Source: Thiocapsa sp. UBA6158 (GTDB lineage: Bacteria > Pseudomonadota > Gammaproteobacteria > Chromatiales > Chromatiaceae). Taken from it: a DNA stretch of 11,674 nt. Location: contig NZ_DIUM01000058.1 of assembly GCF_002423035.1 (NCBI RefSeq), forward strand, positions 1 through 11,674, in the 5' to 3' direction. The translations under genes and the position numbers were made by a program. The notes under the pieces are model-generated. The model saw nothing but the letters and a program-made list of their open reading frames with translations, searched no databases and was not told where the DNA came from. The first letter of the stretch is position 1. Each line of letters starts with the position of its first letter. Of this stretch, positions 1 to 6,803 are shown in pieces.

Positions 1-175
1 CGTAGAGCCACTACGACGCCTCGTCGCGCCTTGCCGGACACCGCGCGGGACGCACTCCCGGGGCCGTTCAACTGCCGGATCTAGGCTTACGCCGAGTCTA
101 GCACCGGGCAGAAGACGTCGGCGGCAGCGTCACAAAGGGGCGACAAAAGAGACAAGACCGAAACAAACTCGCGGC
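1..175. other. Left-edge gap with no recognisable gene
   Basis: I see no coding sequence that I can defend here. The stretch lies downstream of the minus-strand response regulator. Read on the minus strand it has pyrimidine-rich patches just after the regulator stop, but no stem followed by a T-run, so no intrinsic terminator can be claimed. A sensor kinase partner, if there is one, would lie beyond the left edge. Confidence 0.4.
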
Positions 176-918
176 TCAGCCCGGTTTTGCGGGGACAAAC
201 ATATACCCGTGCCCCCGAACCGTACGGATGAGCGCCGGATGCTCGGGGTCGAGTTCGACCTTGCGTCTCAGGCGGGCGATGCGGATGTCGATGCTGCGAT
301 CGTAGGGGGACCAGTCGCGATTCCGGGTGATCGAGAGGATCTGATCGCGGGTCAGCGGACGGTTCGGGCGCTCGACGAACATCTTGAGCAGCTCGAATTC
401 CATCGAGGTCAGGGGCAGCTCGGCGCCGTCCAGATCGAAGAGCTGTCGGGTATCGAGATCGAGCTGGCAGCGTCCCAAGGCGATGCGTCGCGTCTCGCCC
501 TCGGCGAGGGGCGTCGCACCGGCGGACTGGGGTGCGGTTCGACGATAGCGGCGACAGATGCCCTTCAGCCTGGCCTTCAGCTCGCGCAGGTCGAAGGGCT
601 TGGCGAGATAATCGTCCGCGCCGACCTCGAGACCCACGATCCGGTCGAGGGTCTCTCCGGCGCCCGAGACCATGATGATACCGATGTCCAGCCGTTCCCG
701 AATGAAGCGGGCCAGGGTGAGTCCATCCTCGCCGGGCAATCCGACGTCCAGGAGAGCGACCTCGGGCGCGTGCGTCTCGAGCAATCCGCGGGCGGCGCCC
801 GCATCCGCCGCGCACAGGACCCGGTAGCCCTGTCCCGACAGATAGTCCTCGATCAGGTCGCGCCCGTCCGGGTCGTCGTCCTGCTTTCGGGCTGTTTTGT
901 TTCTGTATCGCTCTGCAT
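176..918 (-). pseudogene. OmpR-family response regulator with frameshifted 5' end
   Basis: This is a two-component response regulator: a phospho-receiver followed by an OmpR-type winged-helix DNA-binding domain. The body reads in one frame down to TGA at 176-178. It has the phospho-acceptor Asp in LLDVGLPGEDG, the conserved Ser in MVSGAG, the Lys in AKPFD, and a C-terminal winged helix with RSIDIRIARLRRKVE and IRTVRGHGYMFVP. Upstream in the same frame the acidic cluster DDDPDGRDLIEDYL is present, but the hydrophobic first strand (normally like ILVVDDD) is absent. No ATG, GTG or TTG lies upstream in that frame before a stop. A plausible native start, ATG at 918 reading MQSDTETKQPESR, is in another frame and runs to TGA at 853. 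Joining them would need about 13 extra bases near 880, which would supply the missing strand. A TTG at 784 could start a product lacking the first strand and helix. The options are a pseudogene or an assembly error. The domain assignment is firm; the broken state is inferred. Confidence 0.8.
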
Positions 919-1190
919 CGGGCCGGTGTCTTTGCCACGCCCGTGCCCGGCTGGTGATGCCCGGCGATGGGTCCGATCGGAGTACGACAGCAAACTTTGC
1001 GCCGCATGGTTACAGATCGGGCAACCAAAAAGGGGCTTGCGCGAAACGCGGCGGATACGCTCGGGGCTTCGTCTCCCAACCCGTGCGGAACGAGGCGCAT
1101 CCGGTGCCATCGTTGTGCTCCTCCCGCACGGTGGATCACCAAACTTCGGGCGGACGGCCGTGCCGGTCCGCCGATCCAGAGGAGAGATGC
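919..1190. other. Gap between regulator start and DUF4242 relic
   Basis: I see no defensible gene in this stretch. A short inverted repeat, GCGGAC at 1150-1155 and GTCCGC at 1166-1171, sits just upstream of the DUF4242-like relic. A purine-rich AGAGGAGAG at about 1178-1186 looks like the relic's old ribosome binding site. Open frames crossing this stretch are arginine- and glycine-rich and look like by-products of high GC. Confidence 0.35.
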
Positions 1191-1318
1191 ATGAACACCT
1201 TCACGATACCCTGACGCAGTGCATGGGGATCCGCAGCTAGGTCGTCACGGAGCCGGATGCCCGCTTGGGGACACTCTGTGTCTATCAGGCCGTGGACGAG
1301 GAGGCGCTCCGAGAGCAT
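1191..1318 (+). pseudogene. Relic of a small DUF4242-like (nickel-binding-type) gene
   Basis: The plus strand has a Shine-Dalgarno-like AGAGGAG and then an ATG reading MNTFTIP, an in-frame TGA, then RSAWGS. This resembles the N-terminus of DUF4242 proteins as I remember them (MNT-x-x-I-L-R-RSxW). A few bases on, in another frame, comes GIRS, a TAG, then VVTEPDARLGTLCVYQAVD and EEALREH. This resembles the conserved core, W-I-R-S-Y-V ... G-T-x-C-I-Y-Q-A ... A-I-R-E-H-A, with the TAG exactly where Tyr is expected. Roughly 25 codons between the two pieces, and everything after REH, are missing. An intact family member would be a small ferredoxin-like-fold protein of about 80-90 residues. Here there are two nonsense positions, an internal frameshifting deletion and a lost 3' end, so no functional product is expected. 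Family recall is from memory and not a database match. Confidence 0.6.
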
Positions 1319-1406
1319 CAGCTCGATCTGATGCCTAGAGTTGTCGGAGCTGGCGTGGCCAATCCAATTCAATCCAATCAACGACGCATACCGCGCCGGG
1401 CGAGGT
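1319..1406. other. Short gap with AT-rich tandem 10-mers
   Basis: Between the DUF4242-like relic and the stop of the debranching enzyme gene, two adjacent 10-base units occur at 1361-1370 and 1371-1380 (AATCCAATTC then AATCCAATCA). They form a 20-base AT-rich island in otherwise GC-rich sequence. No stem-loop plus T-run terminator for the minus-strand gene was found. Confidence 0.4.
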
Positions 1407-3443
1407 TTAGGTTGCGTTTTCCCCTTCTGCGACCCGGATGCGCTCCAGCTGCGTCCAGGCATCCAGAATACAGGCGACGGACCAAGCTTGCGCAGGACAG
1501 CCGCGCGGATGGTGCGGCGGGTCGCCGTCGAAGATCTCGCCGAGGGTGCCGACTCCGGCATCCCGCAGATGATCGGCGATCGGGGCGAGCCGCGCTTGGG
1601 CCGCCGTCGCATCGCCGGTCACCCGGTATTCCGCGAGGGCATAGTGACCCAGCAGCCAGGCCCAGACCGTGCCCTGATGGTAGGCCGCGTCGCGATTCCA
1701 GACATCCCCTTCGTAACGACCCCGATAATCGGGGTCTTCTTGCGCCAAGGAGCGCAAGCCGTAGGGACAGAGTAGGTGATGCGCGCAGACCTTCACGACC
1801 GCGGCTTGAGCGGGCGTCTCGAGCGGCGAGTGTGTCAGGCTGACGGCAAAGATCTGATTCGGGCGCATACTCGAGTCGTTGCCGTCCGGAGCGTCGAGGA
1901 TATCGTAGAGTCCGAGACCATCCGGACGCACGAATCGGCCAAAACCGCTCCGCGTGCGATCCGCCGCGCCGCGATAGCCCTGCGGATCCCGCCCTAGACG
2001 CTCGGCGAAGTCGGCCATTACCCGCAGTGCGTGATACCAGAGCGCATTGATCTCGACCGGTTTGCCGATCCTCGGCGTCACCACCCAATCGCCGACCTTT
2101 GCATCCATCCAGGTGAGCTGCACGCCGGGCTCGCCGGCGTGGATCAGACCGTCGCTCGGGTCCATGCCGATCTCGTAGCGGGTGCCGTCGCGGTAGTGCG
2201 CGACGATTGACTCCAGGATCGCAAACACTCGGGCGAGCGCGGCGAGATCATCGGATGCCTCGATGTAGGCACGCCAGGCGTCGATGTACCAGAGTGCGGC
2301 ATCGACCGTGTTGTAGACGGGCGTTTCGCCGGCGCCGGGGAAGCGGTTCGGCAGCATGCCGCCGTCGAGGAATCCGGCGAAGGTCTCGAGGATACGCTTG
2401 GCGATCTCGGGTCGACCGGTCGCGAGCGTCAGCCCGGGCAGGGCGATCATGGTGTCGCGACCCCAGTCGCCGAACCAGGGGTAGCCGGCGATGACGGACA
2501 TGCCTTTGGCCTGGGGTTGCCGAGCGGGCAGGGCGTCGATCGGCCGCGCAATCAGGAAGCTGTCGGCGGCGAGGATGAGCTGCTCGATCCAAGCGGGGAG
2601 GTTCGGGATCTGCTGATGATATGTCCGTGCGGTCCGAACGAGCGCGCGATCGTTCTGCCTGAAGTGCTCCAATGCCTGCTCGGGATCCGGCACGGGGCCG
2701 GTCTCGGTCTCGGCCGCGACCGCGACCGTCGCCAGGACACCGCACCACGCGGTCGTGCTCGGGGACAGCTCGGCGAAGCCGACACGCAAGAGGTCTTGTC
2801 GATCCGTCAGCCCGCGTTCGCGCTCGCTCGGCAAGGCGAAGTGCTCGATCCATGCGCGCTCGATCCGCACGTGTCCGCCGACGGCCGTCAGGGCGATGTC
2901 GTGTCCGTCGGCACATCGCGCCGTCAAGCGCGTCTCGCCGTCGAGGGTCAGGATCGGATCGAAGTCGTCCTTGTGCCCGACCCGGTGATGGTCGTGATCG
3001 GCGAGCAGCAGGGCGACGCGCAGACGCGGCAGGGCGCCCGGGCGAGTCCGCAGAAGCCGATAGACCGACCAGACGCTGTCCTCGCCTGGCGGCATCCAGA
3101 TGCGCTGCTCGACCAAGAGATCGCCGCAGGCCCAATGCCACACCGGCATGCGCCCGTCGAGGCGAAAGGAGTCGATCAGGACATGACCGGCCGGCTCGAT
3201 GCAACCGTCGGCCCAGCGGTTGGTGAAGAGGGGCCAGTGTCGCTCCCCGTCGATCAGCGTCGCATCGAGCTTGGCGACCTGCAGGCGGCGTCCGAGCGGC
3301 GGATCGATCGTCGCGGTCAGGAGTCCGTGGTAGCCGCGGGTCAGGCTGCCGGCGACCGTGCCCGCGGCATAGCCGCCGCGACCGTTGGCAATCCACCATT
3401 CGCGGCGCTCTGCGCGCTCCAGGTCAGCTGGGGGGTTAGTCAT
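1407..3443 (-). CDS. Glycogen debranching enzyme-type amylo-alpha-1,6-glucosidase
   Basis: A 678-residue cytoplasmic enzyme predicted to hydrolyse alpha-1,6 branch points of glycogen-like glucans (GH133, debranching-enzyme C-terminal type). The N-terminal half (about residues 10-270) has WWIANGRGGYAAGTVAGSLT and RGYHGLL, typical of the bacterial debranching-enzyme N-terminal beta domain. The C-terminal half is the (alpha/alpha)6 catalytic barrel: GYPWFGDWGRDTMIALPGL at about 320-338, with the hallmark GRDT; YNTVDAALWYIDAW; GLIHAGEPGVQLTWMDAKVG at about 432-451; PVEINALWYHAL; YHQGTVWAWLLGHY at about 588-601; and GEIFDGDPPHHPRGCPAQAW near the end. No signal peptide is visible. Length and motif order look complete. 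The ATG at 3443 has no strong Shine-Dalgarno, so a nearby start is possible. No other glycogen gene is in the window, so the pathway context rests on the family alone. It could act on a related storage glucan. Confidence 0.93.
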   Translation of the reverse strand: MTNPPADLERAERREWWIANGRGGYAAGTVAGSLTRGYHGLLTATIDPPLGRRLQVAKLDATLIDGERHWPLFTNRWADGCIEPAGHVLIDSFRLDGRMPVWHWACGDLLVEQRIWMPPGEDSVWSVYRLLRTRPGALPRLRVALLLADHDHHRVGHKDDFDPILTLDGETRLTARCADGHDIALTAVGGHVRIERAWIEHFALPSERERGLTDRQDLLRVGFAELSPSTTAWCGVLATVAVAAETETGPVPDPEQALEHFRQNDRALVRTARTYHQQIPNLPAWIEQLILAADSFLIARPIDALPARQPQAKGMSVIAGYPWFGDWGRDTMIALPGLTLATGRPEIAKRILETFAGFLDGGMLPNRFPGAGETPVYNTVDAALWYIDAWRAYIEASDDLAALARVFAILESIVAHYRDGTRYEIGMDPSDGLIHAGEPGVQLTWMDAKVGDWVVTPRIGKPVEINALWYHALRVMADFAERLGRDPQGYRGAADRTRSGFGRFVRPDGLGLYDILDAPDGNDSSMRPNQIFAVSLTHSPLETPAQAAVVKVCAHHLLCPYGLRSLAQEDPDYRGRYEGDVWNRDAAYHQGTVWAWLLGHYALAEYRVTGDATAAQARLAPIADHLRDAGVGTLGEIFDGDPPHHPRGCPAQAWSVACILDAWTQLERIRVAEGENAT

Positions 3444-3675
3444 GGGCGAACGCTCGGTGTGGTCGGAAGGGTTGTCGGGAGGGCTGCAAATTCGGCACGC
3501 CGGTCCACGACTGCGAGCATGATACGTGGCGCTCTAAGACCCCAATCCCGACCCTGCCTTTCCGGTTTACTCCGGTGATGAAACGCGACCCGACGGGCGG
3601 CGGAGTCGAGGTGGTCGGGTTAGGAACATCGGTGCGGAGCTCGCCGCTTTGGAGGCGTGAAGCGAGAGACTCGAT

Positions 3676-3705
3676 GAGGCACGGTTGAGAAGACCGGCGT
3701 GCCTC
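3676..3705. other. Hairpin, 8-bp stem
   Basis: GAGGCACG at 3676-3683 pairs perfectly with CGTGCCTC at 3698-3705, with a 14-base loop that can pair further if two bases bulge. There is no T-run on either side, so it does not look like an intrinsic terminator. Confidence 0.5.
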
Positions 3706-3755
3706 GCTCACTCCGGCCATCGTGGAACAAGGCGCAGAACGCCAGGGGGTATGGG

Positions 3756-3777
3756 TGACACCGCAGAGCGGGTGTCA
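3756..3777. other. Hairpin, 7-bp stem
   Basis: TGACACC at 3756-3762 pairs with GGTGTCA at 3771-3777 across an 8-base loop, with one further G-T pair outside. No T-run is adjacent. Confidence 0.5.
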
Positions 3778-3875
3778 TGAGCGATTGAAGTTTTGCTTGG
3801 CCGGTCCGAGCCGAGGTCGAATGAGCGACTCCATCCGACGTCGTCCACCCGACCTCGTCCAATGTGCCGCTCCGA

Positions 3876-3903
3876 TCAAGCGTCTCGGGAACCACACGCT
3901 TGA
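3876..3903. other. Hairpin, 8-bp stem downstream of DsrE-fold gene
   Basis: TCAAGCGT at 3876-3883 pairs with ACGCTTGA at 3896-3903 across a 12-base loop. It lies 27 bases past the stop of the minus-strand DsrE-fold gene. A position at a transcript end is plausible, but no T-tract follows it. A second small stem, CGGCC/GGCCG at 3925-3938, overlaps that stop codon. Confidence 0.45.
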
Positions 3904-3929
3904 ACCCGGCACTCGCCGGACCCTCGGCC

Positions 3930-4352
3930 TCAAGGCCGGATATAGGCATAGCCCTTTGTTTGCAGCTCGGCGATGCGCGTCACCCCGCCCTGACTCACCT
4001 CGACGAATCCCGGCAGCAGCTCGTCGAGCTCGAGGTTGAAGACCTCGAGCGTATTTCCGCACATCTCGAAGGCGACGCCTTGCTCGCGCAGCGACGCCAC
4101 ACCGGAGCTGACCTTCTCGGTCGCCTCGATCTCGTTCAGCGCGTTCACTGCAGGGCCGTGGACGACCAGTACCATATTGATATGCTCGGGTCCGCCGACC
4201 CCGTCGATATGGTTCTGCATGTTGTTCAGCACGAAGGCCGCGCGATCCGGCTCCGAGAGGTGGTAGACGACATCGAGCTTCTCCGCCGCAGTCGCGACGG
4301 ACGAGACACCGGCGACTCCGGCAAGCAACGCCAAGAGCGGAGCAGTTTTCAT
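3930..4352 (-). CDS. Secreted DsrE/DsrF-fold small protein
   Basis: A 140-residue protein predicted to be exported to the periplasm. The ATG at 4352 is preferred over an upstream in-frame start at 4409. It has GAGG about 10 bases upstream and begins a clean signal peptide: MKT, a hydrophobic stretch LLALLAGVAGVSSV, then ATAA before EKLDVV, with likely cleavage around residues 22-23. The mature part has the DsrE-like pattern: an N-terminal strand (KLDVVYHL), a helix with AAFVLNNMQNHID, a strand INMVLVVHGPAV, a helix with VASLREQGVAFEMCGNTL, and a C-terminal GGVTRIAELQTKGYAYIRP. Cys98 in EMCGNTL sits where many DsrE-family members keep a conserved cysteine that can bind or transfer sulfur. Related secreted proteins are common in sulfur-oxidising bacteria, but their role is often unknown. 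No sulfur-oxidation genes are adjacent, so a specific function is not claimed. Confidence 0.8.
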   Translation of the reverse strand: MKTAPLLALLAGVAGVSSVATAAEKLDVVYHLSEPDRAAFVLNNMQNHIDGVGGPEHINMVLVVHGPAVNALNEIEATEKVSSGVASLREQGVAFEMCGNTLEVFNLELDELLPGFVEVSQGGVTRIAELQTKGYAYIRP

Positions 4353-4606
4353 CGGAAAGTCCTCGTTTGATGGTTGATCGGCGCACGTCTTATGGCGCGC
4401 TCGACACACAGACCGCGCCGCAGAGCGGCGCCACGCGAGGTCTGCAAGCTCGACGGCCGGTCACAAGACCAAGCCTGCCGAGACCTACGCCTCCTTTCTT
4501 CTTTTTCTCGTTCACCTCAATCGCGTCAACGCCGTCATCCTCAACACCCCCGAAGCGTCCGGCCATCCAGCCAAACGCACCGCTCCCGCCGAGACGCGAT
4601 TGAGCT
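4353..4606. other. Gap with a long-range 12-bp inverted repeat
   Basis: This lies between the start of the DsrE-fold gene and the stop of the PIN-PhoH gene, and should contain the promoter of the former. It includes a pyrimidine-rich tract at about 4490-4510. No open frame here has recognisable content. I could not pick a convincing sigma70 promoter. Confidence 0.4.
4516..4604. repeat. Perfect 12-bp inverted repeat, 65-base spacer
   Basis: CTCAATCGCGTC at 4516-4527 is the exact reverse complement of GACGCGATTGAG at 4593-4604. It begins two bases past the PIN-PhoH stop codon on the minus strand. On that transcript the second arm is followed by purine-rich sequence rather than a T-run, so intrinsic termination is not supported. 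It could be an mRNA 3' stabilising structure, a protein-binding pair, or the ends of a small element. Confidence 0.55.
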
Positions 4607-6022
4607 TTAGAGCTCCTGCGACGCGAAGTCCGCCAATCGCGAACGCTCCCCGCGCAGCAGCGTAATGTGCCCGCTGTGTGGCCACTGTTTGAACCGATCC
4701 ACCACATACGTCAGGCCCGACGTGGTCTCGGTCAAGTAAGGCGTATCGATCTGGCTGATGTTGCCGAGACAGACGAACTTGGTTCCCGGGCCGGAGCGGG
4801 TGATGAGCGTCTTCATCTGCTTGGCGGTGAGGTTCTGCGCCTCGTCCAGGATGATGTACTTATTCAGAAAGGTGCGCCCGCGCATGAAGTTGAGCGAGGA
4901 GATGCGGATCCGGTTGCGGATCAGATCATTGGTCGCCGCACGGCCCCATTCGCCGCCCTCGGGTTTGGTGAGCACCTCGAGGTTGTCCATGAGCGCACCC
5001 ATCCAGGGCGTCATCTTCTCTTCCTCCGTGCCTGGCAGGAAGCCGATGTCTTCGCCGACCGGGACCGTCACCCGGGTCATGATGATCTCGCGATAGAGGT
5101 TGCGATCCAGCACCTGCGCGAGACCCGCCGCCAGTGCCAGGAGCGTCTTGCCGGTTCCCGCGGCCCCGAGCAGGGTGACGAAATCCAGGTCCGGATCCAT
5201 GAGCATGTTGAGCGCGAAGTTCTGCTCGCGGTTGCGCGCCATGATGCCCCAGACGCCGTGACGCGGGACCCGATAGTCGTCCACCAGCTCGATGACGGCC
5301 TCGGTCTCGGTGCGTTTTTCGCGCACGATCGCCTCGAAGGCCCCGTCCTCGCCCAGATAAAGACACTCGGCGGGATACCAGTCCGCGATGTCCGGCCCGG
5401 CGACCCGATAGAGCGTGCGGCCCTCCTCTTTCCAGGCATCGAGCGACTTCTCGTGGTGCTCCCAGAAATCCTCCGGGAGCGCCTCCATGCCGGTGTAGAG
5501 CAGGTTGACGTCGTCGAGGACCTGATCGTTGGAATAGTCCTCGGCCGGGATACCGAGCACCGCCGCCTTGATGCGCAGGTTGATGTCTTTCGAGACGATA
5601 ATGACCTGACGATCGGTCCGCAGCTTGCTCAGTGCCTGAGCGGTGCCCAGGATATTGTTGTCCGCTCCGCTGCCCGGCAGAGACGCCGGCAGCTTCAGAT
5701 CGAGCAGCTCGGTCTGAAAGAAGAGCCGTCCGGTGGACGGCTGCGCGATGCCGCCGCCGGCCGAAACGGGGCCGATCAGAAGCCCCGCGTCGATCTCGTC
5801 CTTGTCCGCCCCGGACATGAGCTGATCGAGAAACCGACTGACCTGGCGAACGTTGCGCGCCACCTCGGACAAGCCCTTCTTCCCGTGATCGAGTTCTTCG
5901 AGCACGATCATCGGCAGGAAGATGTCGTGCTCCTGAAACCGAAAGATGGCCGTGGGGTCGTGCATCAGCACGTTGGTGTCGAGGATGAAGAGGCAGGTCT
6001 TGTCGTTTTCGCGTTTGATCAT
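4607..6022 (-). CDS. PhoH-family ATPase with N-terminal PIN domain (YlaK type)
   Basis: A 471-residue cytoplasmic protein joining a PIN ribonuclease-type domain to a PhoH-family P-loop ATPase. This is the PIN-PhoH architecture linked in the literature to RNA unwinding and cleavage. The N-terminal PIN domain shows FILDTNVLMHDP (residues 13-24), VLEELDHGKKG with a conserved acidic position, and IIVSKDINLRIKA further on, supplying the usual acidic metal-binding residues. The C-terminal ATPase has Walker A GAAGTGKT at about 286-293, VTVPVGEDIGFLPGTEEEKM, Walker B YIILDEAQNLT at about 389-399, and GNISQIDTPYLT. I chose the ATG at 6022 (MIKRENDK) over a start at 6055 because homologous PIN domains begin close to this point. 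Its Shine-Dalgarno is weak. It lies about 205 bases after bcp in the same orientation and may be its distal operon member. The family call is secure; the RNA substrate is unknown. Confidence 0.93.
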   Translation of the reverse strand: MIKRENDKTCLFILDTNVLMHDPTAIFRFQEHDIFLPMIVLEELDHGKKGLSEVARNVRQVSRFLDQLMSGADKDEIDAGLLIGPVSAGGGIAQPSTGRLFFQTELLDLKLPASLPGSGADNNILGTAQALSKLRTDRQVIIVSKDINLRIKAAVLGIPAEDYSNDQVLDDVNLLYTGMEALPEDFWEHHEKSLDAWKEEGRTLYRVAGPDIADWYPAECLYLGEDGAFEAIVREKRTETEAVIELVDDYRVPRHGVWGIMARNREQNFALNMLMDPDLDFVTLLGAAGTGKTLLALAAGLAQVLDRNLYREIIMTRVTVPVGEDIGFLPGTEEEKMTPWMGALMDNLEVLTKPEGGEWGRAATNDLIRNRIRISSLNFMRGRTFLNKYIILDEAQNLTAKQMKTLITRSGPGTKFVCLGNISQIDTPYLTETTSGLTYVVDRFKQWPHSGHITLLRGERSRLADFASQEL

Positions 6023-6120
6023 GGCATCGGCTACCGGAGCGCCGCACCGGAGCACTCGGCAGCGGCGCTCGATCGGGTGGAGGAGAGGATTTGCGCCTCT
6101 CGGCAGGGGCTACTCGGTTT

Positions 6121-6162
6121 CGGCCCGGGTCGCCGGGCCGCGTCCGGACCAACGTCGGTCCG
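6121..6162. other. Two adjacent GC hairpins between bcp and PhoH gene
   Basis: CGGCCCG at 6121-6127 pairs with CGGGCCG at 6134-6140 (6-base loop). CGGACC at 6145-6150 pairs with GGTCCG at 6157-6162 (6-base loop). They sit between the bcp stop and the PhoH-family start on the minus strand. No T-run follows, so they may slow or protect the transcript rather than end it. Confidence 0.45.
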
Positions 6163-6227
6163 CCGTGGATACGAGATGCCGCGACCTCCGTTCGGATGCG
6201 AATGGCCGGGACACCGCGAGGCTCGAC

Positions 6228-6701
6228 CTAACCGGCGTTGAGTCGCCGAGCCGCAGCGAGCACGGCCGCGACGTGGTCCTTCACCTTGACCCCGCGCCAT
6301 TCCTCGCGCAGCACGCCCTCGGCATCGATCAGGAAGGTACTGCGCTCGACCCCGAGGCTCTCTTTGCCGTACATCTTCTTCATCTTGATGACATCGAACG
6401 CCTTGCAGAGTGTCTCGTCCTTGTCCGACAGCAGATCGAACGGGAAGGACTGCTTGGCCTTGAAGTTTTCCTGGGCCTTGATGCCGTCGCGCGAGGCGCC
6501 GAGAATCTGCGTGTCCGCCGCCGCGAAGGCATCTGCCGCATCGCGAAAATCCTGGCCTTCCTGCGTGCAGCCGGGCGTGCTGGCCTTGGGGTAGAAATAG
6601 AGGACGAGATGCTTGCCGCGGTAGTCGGAGAGCTTCACGCTCTTCTCGCCCGTGGCGGGCAGCTCGATATCCGGGATGGTTTCGCCGATCGCGACGTTCA
6701 T
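6228..6701 (-). CDS. bcp: Thiol peroxidase, PrxQ/Bcp-type peroxiredoxin
   Basis: A 157-residue cytoplasmic peroxiredoxin that reduces hydrogen peroxide and organic hydroperoxides using thioredoxin-type reductants. The ATG at 6701 (MNVAIGETIPD) has GGAGG about 10 bases upstream and is preferred over the in-frame start at 6716. It shows the thioredoxin-like peroxiredoxin core: LSDYRGKHLVLYFYPKASTP, then peroxidatic Cys45 in TPGCTQE, Arg in SLGVERSTFLID, and a C-terminal helix. The usual Bcp pattern is CTxEACDFRD with a second cysteine at residue 50. Here the segment is CTQEGQDFRD, so Cys50 is replaced by Gln. Another cysteine, Cys99 in ETLCKAF, coincides with the third cysteine of E. coli Bcp by count and context. 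It could resolve the sulfenic acid; otherwise the enzyme would work as a one-Cys type. It lies 102 bases downstream of the gcvR-like gene, as in the known gcvR-bcp arrangement. Confidence 0.93.
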   Translation of the reverse strand: MNVAIGETIPDIELPATGEKSVKLSDYRGKHLVLYFYPKASTPGCTQEGQDFRDAADAFAAADTQILGASRDGIKAQENFKAKQSFPFDLLSDKDETLCKAFDVIKMKKMYGKESLGVERSTFLIDAEGVLREEWRGVKVKDHVAAVLAAARRLNAG

Positions 6702-6753
6702 GCTGGGTGCCTCCACTCTCGAGTGATGATGCGGTCACGCGGACTTGGTGGCG

Positions 6754-6779
6754 GCCGGAGGTATTTCACACCCTCCGGC
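6754..6779. promoter_or_regulatory. 8-bp hairpin in the gcvR-bcp intergenic region
   Basis: GCCGGAGG at 6754-6761 pairs perfectly with CCTCCGGC at 6772-6779 across a 10-base loop. On the minus-strand transcript it lies 24 bases after the gcvR-like stop and 52 bases before the bcp ATG. No T-tract follows, so it is more likely an mRNA stability, processing or attenuation element than an intrinsic terminator. The role is inferred. Confidence 0.5.
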
Positions 6780-6803
6780 GCAAGCGCAAAACGGGTCGTG
6801 CAC

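Larger units (their letters stand above)
3444..3929. other. 486-base gap rich in inverted repeats
   Basis: This gap separates the debranching enzyme start from the stop of the DsrE-fold gene. Two minus-strand open frames cover most of it (3436-3720 and 3620-3949), but they overlap each other, have no domain I recognise and lack a convincing ribosome site. I do not call them genes. The region holds three clear hairpins at 3676-3705, 3756-3777 and 3876-3903. It may be a leader, an unrecognised RNA, a dispersed repeat or decayed sequence. Confidence 0.4.

Noticed and set aside
209..1240. Long plus-strand open frame opposite the response regulator
   Set aside because: It is antisense to a recognisable receiver and winged helix, shows no domain of its own, and is explained by high GC.
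3436..3949. Two overlapping minus-strand open frames in the debranching enzyme/DsrE gap
   Set aside because: They overlap each other in different frames, lack a ribosome site and recognisable motifs, and cross several hairpins. Kept as non-coding with low certainty.
4490..4510. Pyrimidine tract as an intrinsic terminator
   Set aside because: It is on the plus strand, where no gene ends, and no stem directly precedes it; read on the minus strand it is purine-rich.
4667..6241. 524-residue plus-strand open frame antisense to the PIN-PhoH gene
   Set aside because: The minus strand carries exact Walker A, Walker B and PIN motifs over the same bases; the antisense translation is compositionally biased and motif-free.
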